6,627 bases of DNA from Saprospiraceae bacterium (GTDB lineage: Bacteria > Bacteroidota > Bacteroidia > Chitinophagales > Saprospiraceae): NCBI GenBank assembly GCA_020437045.1, contig JAGQWV010000261.1, positions 1 to 6,627 on the forward strand, in the 5' to 3' direction. Below the pieces are notes generated by a model that saw only the letters and a list, made by a program, of their open reading frames with translations, was not told the DNA's origin and did not search any database. Shown in pieces: positions 1-5,907 of the stretch (position 1 is the first letter of the stretch; the number at the start of each line of letters is the position of its first letter). The translations under genes were made by a program, and so were the position numbers.

Positions 1-898
1 CTCCTTTTTCCAGACGATTAAGTCTGGCAACTCCTTCCATAAAATATAAATATGGAAACGGAAAATACTGAGCTCCCTCTGGTTTGTTTTCCAGGATATC
101 AATTGCCTGATCATTTCTCCCTGTTTGCATGGCGACATTTGCTTTTACAAAACAGGCCAATGGATTTTGCCGGGCATCAATTCTACTATTATCAATCATC
201 TTCCAAGCCTCCTCTCCGTTGTTTTCCAGATGCAGTAAAAGATAGGCATACATAACATAAGCCTCATCTCTAAATACGAAATCATGGTGTCGTGCATATT
301 CGAGCACCTCTTCCACCTCTGATCTACCCTGAGCAATGGTACCAGACATACCTAACAGTTTTACTCCCCACCGATACTGATCGGGCACCGTGCCAATGAG
401 TGCGTGTAGTAAGCCCAAATTCTTTTTGTTGGGCATGAAGTCAGGAAAGAGCTCTTCGTTACGGGAGAGCAAGCTAAATGCCCTTTTAATTTCCATAACC
501 GCTTGAAAATAATCTTCAAACTTGACCCGGGTAATCGCCCATTGCAAGTAAATATCCGCCTGAGTGTAAAGATAATAAGGGGACTGTTGGTCACCCTCTC
601 TCACAGCAGCCAGTCGCAGCTCTTTATTTTGCTTTAATTTTTCGTAAGTATCTATTTGCTCACCGATAAAAATCGACAAACAATCCATATAATTTGCAAG
701 ACTATTGGAGATGAGATTTTCCGGCTCGGTGATTCGTAGGGTCACCAATTCACTCCGGGCTTCCTTGAAGCGCAATGAAAATATCAGATCATACGTCTTC
801 TTTGCCTGGGGAGAATATTCAAAATAGCCAATAGAAAATAACAACGTCGTCTGACAAAGAGCCAACAAGAACAAGGTCAGACTGATTTTCCGATTCAT
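1..898 (-). CDS. Exported helical-repeat (TPR-like) protein of unknown function, 3' end outside the window
   Basis: An uninterrupted frame of 299 codons runs from an ATG at 896-898 to the left edge without a stop, so the C-terminus is missing. An in-frame TAA lies four codons upstream (908-910), which makes this ATG the first possible start. Residues 1-22 form a signal peptide or membrane anchor: a basic MNRK followed by a Leu/Phe-rich core. The rest is helical, with Tyr, Ala and Leu spaced as in tetratricopeptide repeats: YLYTQADIYLQWA near 109-121, AYVMYAYLLLHLENN near 213-227, and a TPR-like ANVAMQTGRNDQAIDIL at 253-269. A Gly/Pro-rich block at 156-191 (PNKKNLGLLHALIGTVPDQ, then GVKLLGMSG) breaks the repeats and resembles the central region of the eukaryotic Iml2/TTC39 (DUF3808) family, though this is from memory only. 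The predicted location is periplasmic or inner-membrane anchored. It lies 103 bases downstream of the zinc-ribbon gene, so it may or may not share its transcript. No function can be assigned. Confidence 0.85.
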   Translation of the reverse strand, partial: MNRKISLTLFLLALCQTTLLFSIGYFEYSPQAKKTYDLIFSLRFKEARSELVTLRITEPENLISNSLANYMDCLSIFIGEQIDTYEKLKQNKELRLAAVREGDQQSPYYLYTQADIYLQWAITRVKFEDYFQAVMEIKRAFSLLSRNEELFPDFMPNKKNLGLLHALIGTVPDQYRWGVKLLGMSGTIAQGRSEVEEVLEYARHHDFVFRDEAYVMYAYLLLHLENNGEEAWKMIDNSRIDARQNPLACFVKANVAMQTGRNDQAIDILENKPEGAQYFPFPYLYFMEGVARLNRLEKG

Positions 899-911
899 AC
901 CACTACTTTAA

Positions 912-963
912 CCCATCGAACATGGGATTATTGCTTTTGGAAGGGGATTAAAAAATCAAAAGC
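912..963. repeat. Two small inverted repeats between the zinc-ribbon gene and the repeat-protein gene
   Basis: The 103-base gap (899-1001) holds two perfect inverted repeats. CCCAT (912-916) and ATGGG (922-926) enclose a 5-base loop. GCTTTTG (933-939) and CAAAAGC (957-963) enclose a 17-base loop. Neither is followed by a T-tract in the direction of transcription, so neither is a convincing intrinsic terminator. They could be leader structure for the gene starting at 898, or chance. I saw no clear TAnnTTTG promoter element in this gap. Confidence 0.3.
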
Positions 964-1001
964 AAGATAAGATAAATCCGGACGCCTGAAGAATGGGGGT
1001 T

Positions 1002-1757
1002 TTAGGAAGCAGCCTCGGTCACCTGATCGATTACCGAAGAATCGACCAATATCCGGCCGCAGTGCTCACAAGCAATGATTTTCTTTTGCAAGCTAATTTC
1101 CAACTGCAACTGAGGTGGGATTTTATTAAAGCAACCTCCACAGGCATCACGTTCTACGGTCACCACCGCCAATCCGTTTCGATAAGACTTTCGCACCCGG
1201 TCATACGCTTTCAACAATCGTTCTTCAATCACCTGACGTTGACTTTCACTCTGTTTCAAAAGCTTATTGCCATCCTTTTCTGTTTTGGCAATAATCTTGT
1301 CCAGTTCGACTTTCTTATTCTCCAGATTTTTGTTTTTGTCAGCCATACGATCTCTGGCGGCTTGCAGCGTTTCTTCTTTGGCGACGATGCTTCCTTCGAC
1401 CTCCCGAATTCGCTTTTCCGACAATTGTATATCCAAGCGCTGCAACTCGATCTCCTTCGTCAAGGCTTCGTATTCTCGATTGTTTTTTACGTCATCCAGT
1501 TGGCGGCCATACTTGGCAATGAGTGTTTCAGACTCTTTAATTTTATTTCTATGCTGAGCAATAGCATCATCCAATTCCTTTTTGGAATCTTCCAGTTTAC
1601 GTACACGGATCTGAAGTCCTTCTATTTCATCTTCCAGGTCTTTTACCTCCATCGGCAATTCACCCTTCAACACCTGTATTTCATCAAGTTGAGAATCAAT
1701 GAGTTGCAACTTATACAGTTCTGACAATCTTTCTGGTATCGTTTTCTCAGCTGCCAT
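1002..1757 (-). CDS. Coiled-coil C4-type zinc-ribbon protein
   Basis: This 251-residue protein has the architecture of the bacterial C4 zinc-ribbon family (Pfam zf-RING_7; relatives include Chlamydia CT398/CdsZ and mycobacterial Rv2229c). Residues about 8-190 form a long antiparallel coiled coil rich in Lys, Glu and Leu. The family's conserved turn, VKNNREYEALTKEIE, sits at 90-104. A C-terminal zinc ribbon carries two CxxC knuckles, Cys206/Cys209 and Cys230/Cys233. The molecular role is not settled; proposals for relatives include acting as an adaptor or chaperone and nucleic-acid binding. The start is an ATG in an A-rich context (AAAAATG) inside the end of the Nif3 gene. The two genes overlap by 11 bases, which implies coupled translation. 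A zinc-ribbon gene next to a nif3 gene is a recurrent arrangement in distant phyla, for example Rv2229c/Rv2230c, so a functional link is likely. The stop is TAA and the length is normal for the family. Confidence 0.93.
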   Translation of the reverse strand: MAAEKTIPERLSELYKLQLIDSQLDEIQVLKGELPMEVKDLEDEIEGLQIRVRKLEDSKKELDDAIAQHRNKIKESETLIAKYGRQLDDVKNNREYEALTKEIELQRLDIQLSEKRIREVEGSIVAKEETLQAARDRMADKNKNLENKKVELDKIIAKTEKDGNKLLKQSESQRQVIEERLLKAYDRVRKSYRNGLAVVTVERDACGGCFNKIPPQLQLEISLQKKIIACEHCGRILVDSSVIDQVTEAAS

Positions 1758-2544
1758 TTTTATATCTATAGTTTAGTGGATTGGTGTTCACTTTTGTGCA
1801 ATAGCCCGCAAAGGTACTAAATTTCCCTATTATCAACTCATGAAGTAATTCTATGGTAAATTTTTCACTTTCATAGTGCCCGATATCAAATATGACGATT
1901 TGATCATTCGCTTCAAAGTATTCGTGATATTTGAAATCCGCGGAAAGATAGGCATCTGCACCAGCGGCAATTGCATCTTCCAAAAGAAATCGTCCCGACC
2001 CTCCACATAAGGCGACATTCTCAATCATTCCGTTTAGGGGTTTGGTGTATCGAAATCCTGGAAGTTCCATGTGCTTTATCAGGTGCTCTGCAAAAGCTTC
2101 GAATGTCATTGGCTTATCTAAACGGCCAACGACACCACTTCCGATATATTCCTCTGACTTGGGACGTAATATTTTATAATCACGGAGTTGTATTTTCTGG
2201 GCAATTTTTTCATTTACCCCATAACGTAGTACATTGTCGAGATTAGTATGGATGGCATAAATAGCAATGTCATTTTTGATCGCCTTTAAAACTGCGCGTT
2301 CGATATAATGATAACCATTCAATCTTTTTAAACCTTGAAAAATGATTGGATGGTGAGCGATCACCAAATTACAGCCCATCTCCATTGCCTCATCAATCAC
2401 AGCCTCGGTAGCGTCAAGACAAATCAATCCTGCCTTTACCTCCGTATCATGAAGACCGACAATCAGTCCGGCATTATCATAACTTTCCTGATAATGCAGA
2501 GGAGCAATACGCTCTAAAAAATCGGTCACTTCCCTGATGATCAT
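1747..2544 (-). CDS. Nif3-like dinuclear metal-centre protein, short form (YbgI-like)
   Basis: This 265-residue protein belongs to the Nif3/YbgI (DUF34) family. These proteins form toroidal hexamers with a two-metal site. They are often labelled GTP cyclohydrolase 1 type 2 homologues, but their true substrate is uncertain. The expected metal ligands are visible: His64 and His65 in AHHPIIFQGLKRL, Asp103 in AIHTNLDN, and His223 and Glu227 in DIGHYESEKF. Conserved CGGSG is at 180-184 and a nTNPlnY-type ending is at 253-259. Many homologues are about 365 residues because a PII/CutA-like domain is inserted in the middle. Here YKILRP (123-128) runs almost directly into GSGVVGRL (135-142), so that domain is absent while both flanks are intact and in frame. 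The ATG overlaps the rfaE2 stop as ATGA, and the 3' end overlaps the zinc-ribbon gene by 11 bases. It is cytoplasmic, with no signal peptide. Confidence 0.94.
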   Translation of the reverse strand: MIIREVTDFLERIAPLHYQESYDNAGLIVGLHDTEVKAGLICLDATEAVIDEAMEMGCNLVIAHHPIIFQGLKRLNGYHYIERAVLKAIKNDIAIYAIHTNLDNVLRYGVNEKIAQKIQLRDYKILRPKSEEYIGSGVVGRLDKPMTFEAFAEHLIKHMELPGFRYTKPLNGMIENVALCGGSGRFLLEDAIAAGADAYLSADFKYHEYFEANDQIVIFDIGHYESEKFTIELLHELIIGKFSTFAGYCTKVNTNPLNYRYKNGS

Positions 2545-3032
2545 TGGTTTGCTCTTTTGATGCTTTCAATAATTTTTGACGATGAATGTCCGGTTTCAAA
2601 AGGCAATAGCTTTACCGCTCCACCCCACGCTTTTGCTTCCTTGCCTCCCACCACTTCTTCTTCCTGGTAATCTCCTCCTTTAGCGATAATATCTGGTCTT
2701 ACCTTGAGAATACACTCCAAGGGAGTATCCTCTTCGAAGAGTACCACCAGATCCGCCATTTGCATCGCAGCCATCTGTAACAACCGGTGCTCTTCGGTAT
2801 TAATGGGACGATCTGGTCCTTTCAACCGTTTTCCACTTGCATCACTATTGATACCTACGACCAAATATTGACCTAGAGCTTTAGCCGCACATAGGTAACG
2901 GATATGGCCTGGATGAATCAGGTCAAACACCCCATTGGTCCAGACGATAAGTCCACCTTCCTGCCGCCACCGGTCAACCCTAAGGCTGGCTTCCGATAGA
3001 TTAACAATCTTATTTTGGATAGTGTTAAGCAT
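2541..3032 (-). CDS. rfaE2: D-glycero-beta-D-manno-heptose 1-phosphate adenylyltransferase (RfaE2 / HldE C-terminal domain type)
   Basis: This 163-residue protein is a stand-alone nucleotidyltransferase corresponding to the C-terminal domain of E. coli HldE. The family transfers AMP from ATP to heptose 1-phosphate, giving ADP-heptose for lipopolysaccharide inner core or other surface glycans. The signature sequence NGVFDLIHPGHIRYL is at 33-47, with the HxGH nucleotide-binding motif at His40 to His43. Also present are GINSDASGKRLKGPDRPIN (60-78), RPDIIAKGGDY (112-122) and the C-terminal GHSSSKIIESI (148-158), where relatives usually read G-x-S-T-T. The sugar-kinase half (RfaE1) is not fused and is not in the window. 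The ATG overlaps the flippase-like gene's stop as TGATG, and the stop overlaps the nif3 start as ATGA. A related glycerol- or ethanolamine-phosphate cytidylyltransferase specificity cannot be fully excluded, but the length and motifs fit RfaE2 best. Confidence 0.92.
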   Translation of the reverse strand: MLNTIQNKIVNLSEASLRVDRWRQEGGLIVWTNGVFDLIHPGHIRYLCAAKALGQYLVVGINSDASGKRLKGPDRPINTEEHRLLQMAAMQMADLVVLFEEDTPLECILKVRPDIIAKGGDYQEEEVVGGKEAKAWGGAVKLLPFETGHSSSKIIESIKRANQ

Positions 3033-4090
3033 CAGACTCGCACCGGTTGATAGTTACGATTTTGGTTAGGCAATAAGATTAGAGCGATGATTCCAAACAA
3101 AATATTGCCAAAAATATTGATCGTAAAAAAGATAATCATTGCAAATGAAAATGCATCATTTTGGTTGATGCCCAGTAATACCAGGGCGGCGATAACCAGG
3201 GCGTGGTAGCTACCCATCCCGCCCGGTGTCGGAATGATCATCCCCAAGCTACCAAAGACAAAAACCAATAAACCGGCTAGCGGACCGAGATGAGCGGTCG
3301 GATCAAAGGCCCGGAAGCAAAGAAAGGTCATGAGGTAGTACATGAGCCAAATGTTTATACTATGGAGTATCAATCGGGGCTTATTCTCAACCTTTCGCAA
3401 TGACTTGAGACCTTCTGCAAAGCCACTGGCAGCCCGCTGCAACCGTTGAAAAAAACTAATCCCGGCCAGTCGACTGCGATAGTTCCATCCCAATATCAAT
3501 AGTATCAATAGGGCTATGAATGCTATCAAAAAGAGGGGGCTAAAAAGTACATCGGAAAAACTAAAATTTGCATTGTCGACAATAAACTGCCACAAAAGGT
3601 CAAACTGAAGCAGCAACGCCAGTAAGAAAACCAGGCTTAAACAAATCAGGTCAATGATCCGATCTACGACGACGGTACCCATTACTTTCTCAAACGGAAT
3701 AACTTCGTACCGGGTGAAGGTTGCTGCCCGAATGACTTCTCCCATCCTGGGCAAACCCAAATTTGCGAAATACCCCAGCATAACACAATGGAATGCATTA
3801 GCCCATTTTGTATTATAACCCATCGATTGTATCAATTGCTGCCATCGCAACGAACGGCTGACATTACTTAGAAAAAAACAAAAGCAAATAACAATCAACC
3901 AGAAAATATGGGTAGCGCGAAAATCAGCGATGACTTTATCGACAAGACTACATTCTGCCTCTGGAATACCTTTGGAAACACACTCAGCGAGGTAACTGGC
4001 ATTTAGGTCTCGATATAAAAACCACAAAATGGTCAGACCGAAGAGCAGGAAAAACAGCATTTTCAGTAGTGACCTCAATGTAGCTTTCAA
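3032..4090 (-). CDS. Flippase-like integral membrane protein (YbhN/AglD, LPG-synthase transmembrane domain family)
   Basis: This 352-residue protein fits Pfam LPG_synthase_TM (UPF0104), the membrane domain also found in MprF. Its substrate is unknown. By family it probably moves or modifies lipids or lipid-linked sugars in the inner membrane. Hydrophobic segments lie near residues 11-25, 60-77, 138-163, 182-202, 241-260, 266-288, 295-307 and 313-341. Conserved motifs are SRSLRWQQLI (78-87), GYFANLGLPRMGEVIRA (106-122), PFEKVMGTVVVDRIIDL (132-148) and GSLGMIIPTPGGMGSYHA (280-297). There is no fused lysyltransferase domain. The best start is a TTG at 4088-4090, four bases after the panD stop. 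It gives a basic MKATLRSLLK leader like that of relatives, but an internal ATG at codon 11 (4058-4060) is possible. Residues 30-57 form a soluble loop with two cysteines (37 and 47) that could form a periplasmic disulfide. The stop overlaps the rfaE2 start by one base. Confidence 0.92.
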   Translation of the reverse strand: MKATLRSLLKMLFFLLFGLTILWFLYRDLNASYLAECVSKGIPEAECSLVDKVIADFRATHIFWLIVICFCFFLSNVSRSLRWQQLIQSMGYNTKWANAFHCVMLGYFANLGLPRMGEVIRAATFTRYEVIPFEKVMGTVVVDRIIDLICLSLVFLLALLLQFDLLWQFIVDNANFSFSDVLFSPLFLIAFIALLILLILGWNYRSRLAGISFFQRLQRAASGFAEGLKSLRKVENKPRLILHSINIWLMYYLMTFLCFRAFDPTAHLGPLAGLLVFVFGSLGMIIPTPGGMGSYHALVIAALVLLGINQNDAFSFAMIIFFTINIFGNILFGIIALILLPNQNRNYQPVRV

Positions 4091-4094
4091 GAGA

Positions 4095-4445
4095 CTATGC
4101 TTTGAGCGTGTTGTCCGGATTTGGGAAAACGGATACCGGTTTAAATTCTGCAGCTTCTTCCGGCGTCATATATCCATAGGCAATAATGATAACCACGTCT
4201 CCCACTTCCGCTTTCCGGGCAGCAGCGCCATTCAAACAGATGGTACCCGAACCCCGTTTCCCTTTGATAACGTAAGTTTCAATACGCTCACCATTATTGT
4301 TATTAACAATCTGTACTTTCTCTCCTTCCAGCAGGTTAGCTGCATCCATCAAATCTTCATCGATAGTGATGGACCCGACATAATTCAAATTGGCCTCGGT
4401 GACCGTGGCCCGGTGTATCTTAGATTTGAATATTTGTAATAACAT
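4095..4445 (-). CDS. panD: Aspartate 1-decarboxylase proenzyme (pyruvoyl-dependent)
   Basis: This 116-residue protein is PanD, which decarboxylates L-aspartate to beta-alanine for pantothenate and coenzyme A synthesis in the cytoplasm. The self-cleavage site Gly24-Ser25 is present (YVGSI), and Ser25 becomes the pyruvoyl cofactor. Active-site residues keep their E. coli numbering: Lys9, His11, Arg54, Thr57, Tyr58 and Asn72, with NGAAAR at 72-77. Length is slightly under the E. coli enzyme's 126 residues but normal for the family. The start is an ATG with no clear Shine-Dalgarno sequence. It is the first gene of the tightly packed cluster, with 125 bases separating it from the gene upstream. 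Its usual pathway partner panC (pantoate-beta-alanine ligase) is not adjacent; the upstream gene is an amidohydrolase. Confidence 0.97.
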   Translation of the reverse strand: MLLQIFKSKIHRATVTEANLNYVGSITIDEDLMDAANLLEGEKVQIVNNNNGERIETYVIKGKRGSGTICLNGAAARKAEVGDVVIIIAYGYMTPEEAAEFKPVSVFPNPDNTLKA

Positions 4446-4450
4446 GGCTG

Positions 4451-4458
4451 CAAAAATA
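4451..4458 (-). promoter_or_regulatory. Candidate -7 promoter element (TATTTTTG) just upstream of panD
   Basis: Read on the minus strand, this octamer matches the Bacteroidota -7 consensus TAnnTTTG and sits in an AT-rich stretch. It lies only five bases from the panD ATG, so a transcript starting from it would be almost leaderless. I found no TTG at the usual -33 spacing. The match may therefore be chance in AT-rich DNA. Confidence 0.3.
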
Positions 4459-4506
4459 AATTAATTCTATAAAATGACCGTGTCAGGTTAGAGCCGCTAT
4501 TTTAAC

Positions 4507-4559
4507 AGACAGTGGAGCAGAATAGTTTCCTGTCTCTAATCCTGGACGACCAGCTGTCT
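4507..4559. repeat. Nested inverted repeats in the panD upstream gap
   Basis: The 125-base gap between the amidohydrolase and panD (4446-4570) carries AGACAG at 4507-4512. This can pair with either of two CTGTCT copies, at 4530-4535 and 4554-4559. Between those two copies lies a small perfect hairpin, CTGG (4542-4545) and CCAG (4550-4553), with a 4-base loop. The pairing choices are mutually exclusive, a layout sometimes seen in attenuators or regulatory leaders. The stems are short and no T-tract follows, so neither a terminator nor a riboswitch can be claimed. Confidence 0.3.
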
Positions 4560-4570
4560 CCCTACGAATA

Positions 4571-5830
4571 TTAGTGACTGAGTTGATTGAGATACAGCAC
4601 TCCGGATTTCATCACCATACTGATACTCCGTAGTTTGGATATGTTTTCTTCCGGATTTCCAGATACAACTAAGATGTCGGCCAACGCTCCTTCAGAGATA
4701 TGACCCACTTGCGACAAACCAAAGACACTAGCATTTACCGATGTTGCCGCTCGGAGCACATCAGTGGGTTTCATACCATATTCGACCATCATTTCCAGTT
4801 CACGCACATTATCTCCGTGACTAAATACTCCTACATCACCACCTGCACAAATCTTCACTCCTTTCTCAAGAGCCAGTGCAAAACTTTTTTTCTTTTGCAC
4901 AATCCGACTGGGGTCGGGATCTATCCCCTTTTGCCAACCCCGGTATTGTAAGATGGCGTCACCCGCGGCAAGGGTAGGACATAATGCCACATCATATTTA
5001 CGCATCAGATCAAAAATACCCTCATCGGCTTCATCTCCATGTTCTATGGTCTTTACCCCGGCCAATATGGCCCGGTGCATACCTTCCACCGTACCGGCAT
5101 GCGCTACCACCGGGCGGCCACTGGAAGCTGCGGTTTCCACGATTAATTTCAATTCATCAAGCGAGAAGGTAGGCCGGGCTTCACCTTCTGGCCCCCAGCG
5201 GTAATCGGCATAAACCTTTATCAAATCAACACCATGCCCTATTTGATCTCTCACTACCCGGATCAAATCTGCGCCATCAGCCGTTTCCGCTCCCAGAGGA
5301 ACCTCCACATGTGGAGCAAAACCTTTTGGGCCGTAACTACCCGTGGCGACAATTGCCCTACCCGCCACCAACATCCTTGGACCAGGAGTAAGACCCTTTT
5401 CGATACTTTCCCTTAATCCTACATCAAGATAGTCGCCACCCTCCGTACCCAGATCACGAACGGTTGTGAATCCAGCGAGTAAAGTCTCTCGAGCGTGATT
5501 TACCGCCCTGACTGTACGTTCGGCAAAAGACTCTTTGAGCACCTGGTCATTCCAGGGCGTCTCATTGTAGGGATGGAGAAAGAGATGACTATGCCCTTCG
5601 ATCAGGCCGGGTAACAGCGTGTAGCCGCTGAGATCAAACGACTGATCTGCATCTTCGCCAGGTACTTTTGCCCCGGCATACTCGATGCGATCGCCTTTGA
5701 CTAAAACGTTCCAACCCTCATGAAATGTATCGCCATCAAAAACCCGGGCATTTCTAAACAAAATAGAGGATTGTCCAAAAATCGCACATGACAGCAACGA
5801 AAACATGGGTAATAAAAATCGCAAAACCAT
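4571..5830 (-). CDS. Exported metal-dependent amidohydrolase (imidazolonepropionase/prolidase-like)
   Basis: This 419-residue protein of the amidohydrolase superfamily belongs to the group that includes imidazolonepropionase-like enzymes and Xaa-Pro dipeptidases of the Sgx9260 type. It probably hydrolyses an amide or peptide bond, but the substrate cannot be read from sequence. A signal peptide spans residues 1-19, with likely cleavage before Gln20 (AIFG/QSS). LLSC at 12-15 is only a weak lipobox. A small beta-sandwich is followed by the TIM barrel with a complete two-metal site: His80 and His82 (GHSH), Lys205 (DLIKVYAD, the carbamylated lysine), His244 (VVAHAG), His264 (TIEHGDE) and Asp332 (CAGGDVGV). 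The C-terminal GALADILVV (381-389) completes the sandwich, so the gene looks intact. It acts outside the cytoplasmic membrane. It lies 77 bases after the thioredoxin-TPR gene on the same strand. No pathway link to its neighbours is evident. Confidence 0.93.
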   Translation of the reverse strand: MVLRFLLPMFSLLSCAIFGQSSILFRNARVFDGDTFHEGWNVLVKGDRIEYAGAKVPGEDADQSFDLSGYTLLPGLIEGHSHLFLHPYNETPWNDQVLKESFAERTVRAVNHARETLLAGFTTVRDLGTEGGDYLDVGLRESIEKGLTPGPRMLVAGRAIVATGSYGPKGFAPHVEVPLGAETADGADLIRVVRDQIGHGVDLIKVYADYRWGPEGEARPTFSLDELKLIVETAASSGRPVVAHAGTVEGMHRAILAGVKTIEHGDEADEGIFDLMRKYDVALCPTLAAGDAILQYRGWQKGIDPDPSRIVQKKKSFALALEKGVKICAGGDVGVFSHGDNVRELEMMVEYGMKPTDVLRAATSVNASVFGLSQVGHISEGALADILVVSGNPEENISKLRSISMVMKSGVLYLNQLSH

Positions 5831-5868
5831 CTATCCAGATTTTGCATAAAGGTAAGGACTCAATTTAA

Positions 5869-5876
5869 CAAAGGTA
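5869..5876 (-). promoter_or_regulatory. Candidate -7 promoter element (TACCTTTG) upstream of the amidohydrolase
   Basis: On the minus strand this matches the Bacteroidota TAnnTTTG element and lies 38 bases before the amidohydrolase ATG, which would leave a leader of normal length. A near-copy, TACCTTTA, follows at 5847-5854. No TTG is found at the usual -33 distance, so only half of the promoter is supported. If real, it would let the amidohydrolase be transcribed independently of the thioredoxin-TPR gene. Confidence 0.4.
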
Positions 5877-5907
5877 GCCCGATACTCCATAATCCATCCT
5901 GATCGCA

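Noticed and set aside
361..594. A 77-codon minus-strand open frame
   Set aside because: It lies in a different frame inside the 299-codon open gene at 1-898, which has a signal peptide and coherent helical repeats. The short frame has no such features.
933..963. Possible intrinsic terminator after the zinc-ribbon gene
   Set aside because: The stem is AT-rich with a 17-base loop and is not followed by a T-run in the direction of transcription.
993..1724. A 243-codon open frame on the plus strand, opposite the zinc-ribbon gene
   Set aside because: It is the antisense shadow of a coiled-coil gene whose Lys/Glu/Leu-rich codons give few stops on the other strand. The translation is Phe/Leu/Gln-rich with no recognisable domain, whereas the minus-strand frame has a clear family match.
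4029..4439. A 136-codon plus-strand open frame opposite panD
   Set aside because: panD on the minus strand has every catalytic residue in register. The plus-strand translation has no recognisable motif and also runs into the start of the flippase-like gene.
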